Positions 59,554 to 64,000 of a stretch of DNA of 64,000 bases are shown one piece after another (position 1 is the first letter of the stretch; each line of letters starts with the position of its first letter). The stretch covers positions 1 to 64,000 of the forward strand of contig NZ_KB908109.1 in assembly GCF_000382345.1 (NCBI RefSeq), in the 5' to 3' direction. The notes below the pieces were generated by a model, which was given only the letters and a program-made list of their open reading frames with translations, made no database searches and had not been told where the DNA came from. This stretch comes from Massilia niastensis DSM 21313. Lineage in GTDB: Bacteria; Pseudomonadota; Gammaproteobacteria; Burkholderiales; Burkholderiaceae_D. Position numbers and translations under genes: made by a program.

Positions 59554-61350
59554 GTGAACGCCGCCATCCACAAACCCGCCAGCCTGCGCAGGCTCGACCT
59601 GCAATCCATCTTCTCCTGGATGCTCGCCGACGGCATCGTCACCAAGGACAAGGTCAAGGCCGACTTCGCGCAGGCCCAGGGCATCCTGAAGAACGCGGCG
59701 GGGTCGATGCACCCGCTGACCGCGATCGCGCAATGCAAGCTGGTGTCGAGCCAGCCGCCGCACCGGCTCCTGACCCTGGACGTGCTGACCGAATGGTGCG
59801 CGGCCAAGGTCGGCCTGCCCTTCATCCGCATCGACCCGCTGAAGATCGACTTCACCAGGGTGGCGGACGTGATGTCGGCCAGCTACGCGGCGCGCTTCAA
59901 CATCCTGCCGGTGGACATGACGGCGACCACCCTGGTGGTGGCGACGGCCGATCCGGCGCTGACCGAATGGGAAGCCGAGATCGCGAAGGTGTCGCGCCGC
60001 AGGATCGAGCTGGTGCTGGCCAATCCGCTCGACATCGCGCAGTACATCTCGCAGTTCTTCAGCCTGGCCAAGTCGATCCGCGACGCCAACCGCAACACGG
60101 GCCAGGACCTGGCCATGCGCAACAACTTCGAGCAGCTGGTCGAACTGGGCAAGTCGAACAAGCAGTTCGACGCCAACGACCAGCACATCGTCAACATCGT
60201 CGACTGGCTGTGGAGCTATGCCTTCGAGCAGCGCGCTTCCGACATCCACCTGGAGCCCAAGCGCGAATTCGCCGTGATCCGCTTCCGCATCGACGGCGTG
60301 CTGCACCAGGTGTACCAGGTGCCGGCGGCGGTGATGATCGCCATGACGGCGCGCATCAAGCTGCTGGGGCGGATGGACGTGATCGAAAAGCGCCGTCCGC
60401 AGGATGGGCGTATCAAGACGCGCACCAACACGGGCCAGGAAGTCGAGCTGCGCCTGTCGACCTTGCCGACGGCGTTCGGCGAGAAGCTGGTGATGCGCAT
60501 CTTCGACCCCGAGGTCGTGGTCAAGACCTTGCCGGAGCTGGGCTTCCCGCCGGAGGATGCGGCGCGCTGGGATGCGCTGACCAGGCGCCCGCACGGCATC
60601 ATCCTGGTGACCGGGCCGACCGGCTCGGGCAAGACGACCACCCTGTACACCACGCTCAAGGCGCTGGCGACCACCGAGGTGAACGTCTGCACGGTGGAAG
60701 ACCCGATCGAGATGGTGGAAGCCTCGTTCAACCAGATGCAGGTGCAGCCGGGGATCGACTTGTCGTTCGCCGACGGCGTGCGCGCGCTGATGCGCCAGGA
60801 CCCGGACATCATCATGGTGGGCGAGATCCGCGACCTGGAGACCGCGGAGATGGCGATCCAGGCGGCGCTGACCGGCCACCTGGTGTTCTCGACCCTGCAC
60901 ACCAACGACGCGCCGTCGGCCGTGGTGCGCCTGCTGGAGCTGGGGGTGCCGAATTATCTGCTGGAATCGACCCTGATCGGCGTGATGGCCCAGCGGCTGG
61001 TGCGGACGCTCTGCCCCGACTGCAAGGCGCCGGGCGGCGAATTGAGTGACGATGTGTGGCAGGGCATCGGCGGGGCGTGGAATATCCCGAAACCGGAGAC
61101 CGTGTATCGGCCGATCGGCTGTCCGGAATGCCGGCAGACCGGCTATCGCGGGCGCACCGGCATCTACGAGCTCTTGAGCGTGACCGAAGGCTTCGGCAGG
61201 AAGATCGGCGAGTCGGGTGACATCCAGGCCTTGCGCCGCCAGAGTGTCGCGGATGGCATGACGCCGCTGCGCATCGCCGGGGCCATGAAGGTGGTCGAGG
61301 GCGTGACCACGGCGGACGAGGTGCTGAAGGTGAGCTCGGCGCTGTCGTGA
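59554..61350 (+). CDS. GspE/PulE/PilB family secretion or pilus ATPase
   Basis: 598 aa. The start is a GTG at 59554 (MNAAIHKPASLRRLD). N-terminal MshEN-like domain (about 20-180), then the ATPase with Walker A GPTGSGKTT (about 354-362), Asp box VEDPIE, Walker B DPDIIMVGEIRD and the His box HLVFSTLHTNDA, and a C4 zinc element CPDC...CPECRQTGYRGRTGIYELL. It drives type II secretion or type IV pilus extension, but no gsp or pil genes are near, so its partner machine is unknown. Confidence 0.92.
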   Translation: MNAAIHKPASLRRLDLQSIFSWMLADGIVTKDKVKADFAQAQGILKNAAGSMHPLTAIAQCKLVSSQPPHRLLTLDVLTEWCAAKVGLPFIRIDPLKIDFTRVADVMSASYAARFNILPVDMTATTLVVATADPALTEWEAEIAKVSRRRIELVLANPLDIAQYISQFFSLAKSIRDANRNTGQDLAMRNNFEQLVELGKSNKQFDANDQHIVNIVDWLWSYAFEQRASDIHLEPKREFAVIRFRIDGVLHQVYQVPAAVMIAMTARIKLLGRMDVIEKRRPQDGRIKTRTNTGQEVELRLSTLPTAFGEKLVMRIFDPEVVVKTLPELGFPPEDAARWDALTRRPHGIILVTGPTGSGKTTTLYTTLKALATTEVNVCTVEDPIEMVEASFNQMQVQPGIDLSFADGVRALMRQDPDIIMVGEIRDLETAEMAIQAALTGHLVFSTLHTNDAPSAVVRLLELGVPNYLLESTLIGVMAQRLVRTLCPDCKAPGGELSDDVWQGIGGAWNIPKPETVYRPIGCPECRQTGYRGRTGIYELLSVTEGFGRKIGESGDIQALRRQSVADGMTPLRIAGAMKVVEGVTTADEVLKVSSALS

Positions 61351-61382
61351 ACACGGGGCGTGCACGAATGATCACGCAAGCC

Positions 61383-61411
61383 TGGCAAAAACCGGAACGA
61401 CCGGCTATAAT
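61383..61411 (+). promoter_or_regulatory. tRNA-Lys promoter
   Basis: TGGCAA and TATAAT are exactly 17 bp apart, the -10 ending 11 bp before the tRNA 5' end. Confidence 0.75.
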
Positions 61412-61422
61412 GCTGCCTCTTC

Positions 61423-61498
61423 GGGTCGTTAGCTCAGCTGGTAGAGCAGCGGACTTTTAATCCGTTGGTCGCAGGTTCGAATCCCGCACGGCCTACCA
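61423..61498 (+). tRNA. tRNA-Lys (TTT)
   Basis: 76-nt cloverleaf with GGGTCGT pairing to ACGGCCT (G-U at the ends), D-arm TAGCTCAGCTGGTAGAGC, anticodon stem-loop CGGACTTTTAATCCG, T-arm GCAGGTTCGAATCCCGC and encoded CCA. Confidence 0.97.
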
Positions 61499-61510
61499 AA
61501 GATACAAGCG

Positions 61511-61546
61511 AAAACGCCAACCTTCACGGGTTGGCGTTTTTGTTTT
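61511..61546 (+). terminator. terminator of tRNA-Lys
   Basis: AAAACGCCAACC / GGTTGGCGTTTT stem with a TTCACG loop and TTTTTGTTTT after it. Confidence 0.92.
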
Positions 61547-61581
61547 GCGCGTCCATTTCTGCCGGCCCCGAAGTCATACGC

Positions 61582-61616
61582 AAAAAAATACCCCCTTCGC
61601 TTGCAAGCGAAGGGGG
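61582..61616 (-). terminator. terminator of the RTX gene
   Basis: On the minus strand, CCCCCTTCGCTT / AAGCGAAGGGGG with a GC loop, then TATTTTTTT. It lies 31 bp past the RTX stop codon. Confidence 0.92.
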
Positions 61617-61646
61617 CGAGGATCCAGAAACGCCGGGCCGGCTGGG

Positions 61647-64000
61647 TCAGGTGACGACGAAATCCAGGCTGGTCAGGGCCTTGCCGGTGCCGATCAGGGC
61701 GATCCGCACCGCCGCCCCGGCGCCCGAACCGTCGGCGTCGTAGCTCAGCGCGCCGGTCGCGCTGTCGTACACGATGAAGTCGTCCGCATCCAGCGCCTTC
61801 ACGCCAAGGCGCAGGTTCCCGGCGTTCAGCGCGCCGGCCGCCAGCTTGGTGAAAATGGCGTTCTCGAGCAGGATGGTGTCGTCCACGACCACGAAGTCGG
61901 TAATGGTGTCGACGCTGGCGTTGAGCGCGGTGTTGAACACGAAGGAATCCTTGCCGGCGCCGCCGGTCAGGACGTTTGCGCCGGCGCCGCCTGTGATGGT
62001 GTTGTTCAACGTATTGCCGATACCGTTCACGCTGTCCGTCGACGTGATGCGCAGGTTCTCGAGGTTGGCGCCCAGCGTGGTGGTCACGCTGGTGACGACG
62101 GTATCGGTGCCGCCCGTGGCGCCCGCCGTGGTTTCGCTGACGACGTCGCCCGCATTGTCGACATAATAGACATCGCTGCCGTTGCCGCCGATCATGCGGT
62201 CGGCGCCGCCCATGCCATTGAGCACGTTGGCGCCGTCGCCGCCGACCAGCAGGTCGTTGAAGGCCGAGCCGGTGGCGTTTTCGACGTCGTACAGCTTGTC
62301 GTTGCCGCCGCCACTGGCGACCCCGGCGACGCTGGTCGCGCCCGGCACGTAACCCGGCGCCAGGTCATGCTTGACCGAATAGCCGAGGCCGTTGGCGTTG
62401 TCGCGGGTACCAGAGGCCAGCATCACGTTCACGCTTTCCAGCGCCAGCGAGTAGTCGACCGTGTCGATGCCGGCCCCGCCCTCGATGATGTCGTCGCCCA
62501 GGTAAGCCACGAACACGTCGTTGCCATCGCGGCCATCCAGCAGGTTGCTGCCTTCCTCGCCGTTCAGGCGGTCGTTGCCGCCATAGCCGCGCAGGATATT
62601 GTCCTCGAGATCGCCGACCAGCGAATCGGCGCCGGCGTCCGAACCGAGCAGGTTTTCGATGCCGATCAGGGTGTCGATGCCGGCGCCGACCGTATTCTGG
62701 GCCGCCAGCAGGTTCAGGTTCACGTTGACGCCGGCGGTTGCGCCGAAGTAGCTGGCGGTATCGCTGTCGACGCCGCCGACCAGGCGATCGTTGCCGAGCC
62801 CGCCAGTCAGGAAGTCTTCGCCTTCGCCTCCGTCGAGCACGTCGTCGCCCGCGGCGCCGTCGAGCTGGTCGTCGCCGCCGCCGCCAACCAGGCGGTTGGC
62901 CAGCTCGTTGCCGCCCAGGATGTCGCTGCCGGTCGCCGACCCGGTGATATTTTCGATGCCGGTCAGCACTTGCGGCCCGGCGCCGGTGGTGTTCTGCGCG
63001 CCGCCCAGGGCCAGGTCGAGCTTCACGCCGACGCCGACGCTGGCATAGATGACCGAGTCGCGGCCCAGGCCGCCCTCGATGGTCTCGGCGCCGCTCGAAT
63101 AAATATTGTCGTTGCCTGCGCCGCCGTCGATGCGGTCGGCGCCGCCGCCGCCCACCACGGTGTCGTTGCCGTCGCCGGCGAGCAGGACGTTGGCGCCGCG
63201 GTTGCCGGTGATGCGGTTGTCGAGCGCATTGCCGGTGCCCGACAGGGCTGCCGAGCCGGTCAGCTGCAGGTTCTCGAGCTCTGCGCCGAGCGTGTAGCTG
63301 ATGGCGCTGATGACCTTGTCGATACCGCCCAGCGCCAGTTCCACGACCTTGTCGGCGGAACTGTCGACCACGTAGGTGTCGTCGCCTTCCAGGCCGGTCA
63401 TCAGGTCGGCGCCGCTGCCGCCGTCGAGCGTATTCGCCCCGGCGGTGCCGGTGAGCTTGTTGCCAAGCTCGTTGCCGGTGGCGTTGACGTCGCCGCCGAG
63501 GAGGACCAGGTTCTCCAGGTGTGCGCCCAGCGCATAGCTGTCGTTGACCAGGGCGTAGACGGTGTCGGCGCCCTGGTTCGCCAGCTCCACCACGTCGCTG
63601 GTGTCGCCTGTGACATAGTAGTTGTCGTTGCCGGCTCCGCCGAGCAGGACATCGCCCTCGGCGTACCAGTAGAGCTCGTCCTTGTTGTTGGCGTACAGCG
63701 TGTCGTTGCCGAAGCCGCCTACCAGGCGGTCGCTGCCGCCGCCGCCGACCAGCACGTTGTCGGCCGAGTTGCCGACGATCTGGTTGTTCGCGCTGTTGCC
63801 GCTGCCGTCGATCGCGAGCGAGCCCACCAGGGTCAGGTTTTCGATGCCGCTGCCGATCTGGTAGGTGGCCGTCGCCTTCACATGGTCGGTGCCGCTGTAG
63901 CCGGTGTCGATCACGATGTCGGCCGTGTTGTCGACATAGATCGTGTCGCTGCCGTCGCCACCGTTGACGGTATCGACGCCTTCCATGCCGTTGAGCACGT
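61647..64000 (-). CDS. RTX (haemolysin-type) calcium-binding repeat protein, C-terminal part
   Basis: The visible 783 residues lack the N-terminus, which lies beyond the window. They contain many nonapeptide-type glycine/aspartate repeats (GGxGxDxL-type: VGGGGSDRLVGGFGNDTL, LDGGSGADLMTGLEGDDTYV, VGGGGADRIDGGAGNDNI and more) separated by ENLxLxGSxxxxGxGNxLxNxITGN-type segments. The last 110 residues are a serralysin-like C-terminal secretion domain (VDTITDFVVVDDTILLENAIF, then VRIALIGTGKA and the end TSLDFVVT). Such proteins leave by type I secretion and bind Ca2+ outside the cell. The upstream functional domain (toxin, protease, adhesin) cannot be seen. No type I secretion genes are in the window. 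Confidence 0.93.
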   Translation of the reverse strand, partial: VLNGMEGVDTVNGGDGSDTIYVDNTADIVIDTGYSGTDHVKATATYQIGSGIENLTLVGSLAIDGSGNSANNQIVGNSADNVLVGGGGSDRLVGGFGNDTLYANNKDELYWYAEGDVLLGGAGNDNYYVTGDTSDVVELANQGADTVYALVNDSYALGAHLENLVLLGGDVNATGNELGNKLTGTAGANTLDGGSGADLMTGLEGDDTYVVDSSADKVVELALGGIDKVISAISYTLGAELENLQLTGSAALSGTGNALDNRITGNRGANVLLAGDGNDTVVGGGGADRIDGGAGNDNIYSSGAETIEGGLGRDSVIYASVGVGVKLDLALGGAQNTTGAGPQVLTGIENITGSATGSDILGGNELANRLVGGGGDDQLDGAAGDDVLDGGEGEDFLTGGLGNDRLVGGVDSDTASYFGATAGVNVNLNLLAAQNTVGAGIDTLIGIENLLGSDAGADSLVGDLEDNILRGYGGNDRLNGEEGSNLLDGRDGNDVFVAYLGDDIIEGGAGIDTVDYSLALESVNVMLASGTRDNANGLGYSVKHDLAPGYVPGATSVAGVASGGGNDKLYDVENATGSAFNDLLVGGDGANVLNGMGGADRMIGGNGSDVYYVDNAGDVVSETTAGATGGTDTVVTSVTTTLGANLENLRITSTDSVNGIGNTLNNTITGGAGANVLTGGAGKDSFVFNTALNASVDTITDFVVVDDTILLENAIFTKLAAGALNAGNLRLGVKALDADDFIVYDSATGALSYDADGSGAGAAVRIALIGTGKALTSLDFVVT

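Noticed and set aside
61647-64000. Regular repeats that might be a CRISPR array or satellite DNA
   Set aside because: They are codon-level repeats of RTX nonapeptides in an open frame, with irregular spacing and no constant direct repeat.

Overview
The window looks like a chromosomal stretch of a high-GC betaproteobacterium, most likely Oxalobacteraceae (Massilia, Telluria or a close relative). This is inferred from the very GC-rich codon third positions, the tonB-exbB-exbD-exbD cluster, the aat-bpt-pyrD order, the cysB-like/cysAWT block and a phasin gene implying polyhydroxyalkanoate storage. No database search was possible, so family calls rest on motifs and recalled family features.

Layout. 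1-2.1 kb: the tail of an IS110-type transposase, then a secreted laminin-B-like protein gene and a decayed tandem copy of it. 2.5-7.8 kb (minus strand): adenine deaminase, a large FtsX-type permease, a truncated haemoglobin and rmuC, closely spaced. 8.4-13.4 kb (plus): the conserved trio prkA, yeaH-like and spoVR/ycgB-like. 14.1-18.0 kb: tonB, exbB, two exbD genes and a TPR protein, an energy-transduction operon with internal hairpins. 18.4-25.8 kb: ribF, ileS, lspA, coaBC, dut and a lipoprotein with a ruined M48 protease site. 26-29.4 kb: xdhC-like, an EamA transporter, alkA and an orphan Tdi1-like immunity protein. 29.5-33 kb: tRNA-fMet, a Nudix hydrolase, aat and bpt (the two N-degron aminoacyl transferases), and pyrD. 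33-37.7 kb (minus): sulfate uptake genes cysT, cysW and cysA, a cysB-type regulator, and a TauE/SafE transporter. 37.9-43.8 kb: 1-Cys peroxiredoxin, diacylglycerol kinase, IclR regulator, a PbpG-type endopeptidase, nitroreductase, EamA transporter and phasin. 44-49.4 kb (minus): livHMGF, ispH and fkpB. 49.5-52.4 kb: radC, rpmB, rpmG and a DUF418 membrane protein. 52.6-57.7 kb (minus): fatty-acid desaturase, MscS channel, RsmB/NOP methyltransferase, purN and an orphan barstar. 58.1-61.5 kb: glycine-zipper protein, spermidine-synthase-like protein, a GspE/PilB-type ATPase and tRNA-Lys. 61.6 kb to the end (minus): the C-terminal part of a large RTX calcium-binding repeat protein that runs off the window.

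Most of the window is ordinary core genome. The least explained item is a pair of short non-autonomous inverted-repeat elements at 18.08 and 52.42 kb. They have identical 27-bp ends and each carries a conserved FNR-like palindrome. Other oddities are the degenerate M48 lipoprotein, the duplicated and decaying secreted protein, two families of palindromic intergenic repeats, and several transporter or immunity genes without their usual partners. No CRISPR array, prophage, rRNA operon or complete defence system was seen.
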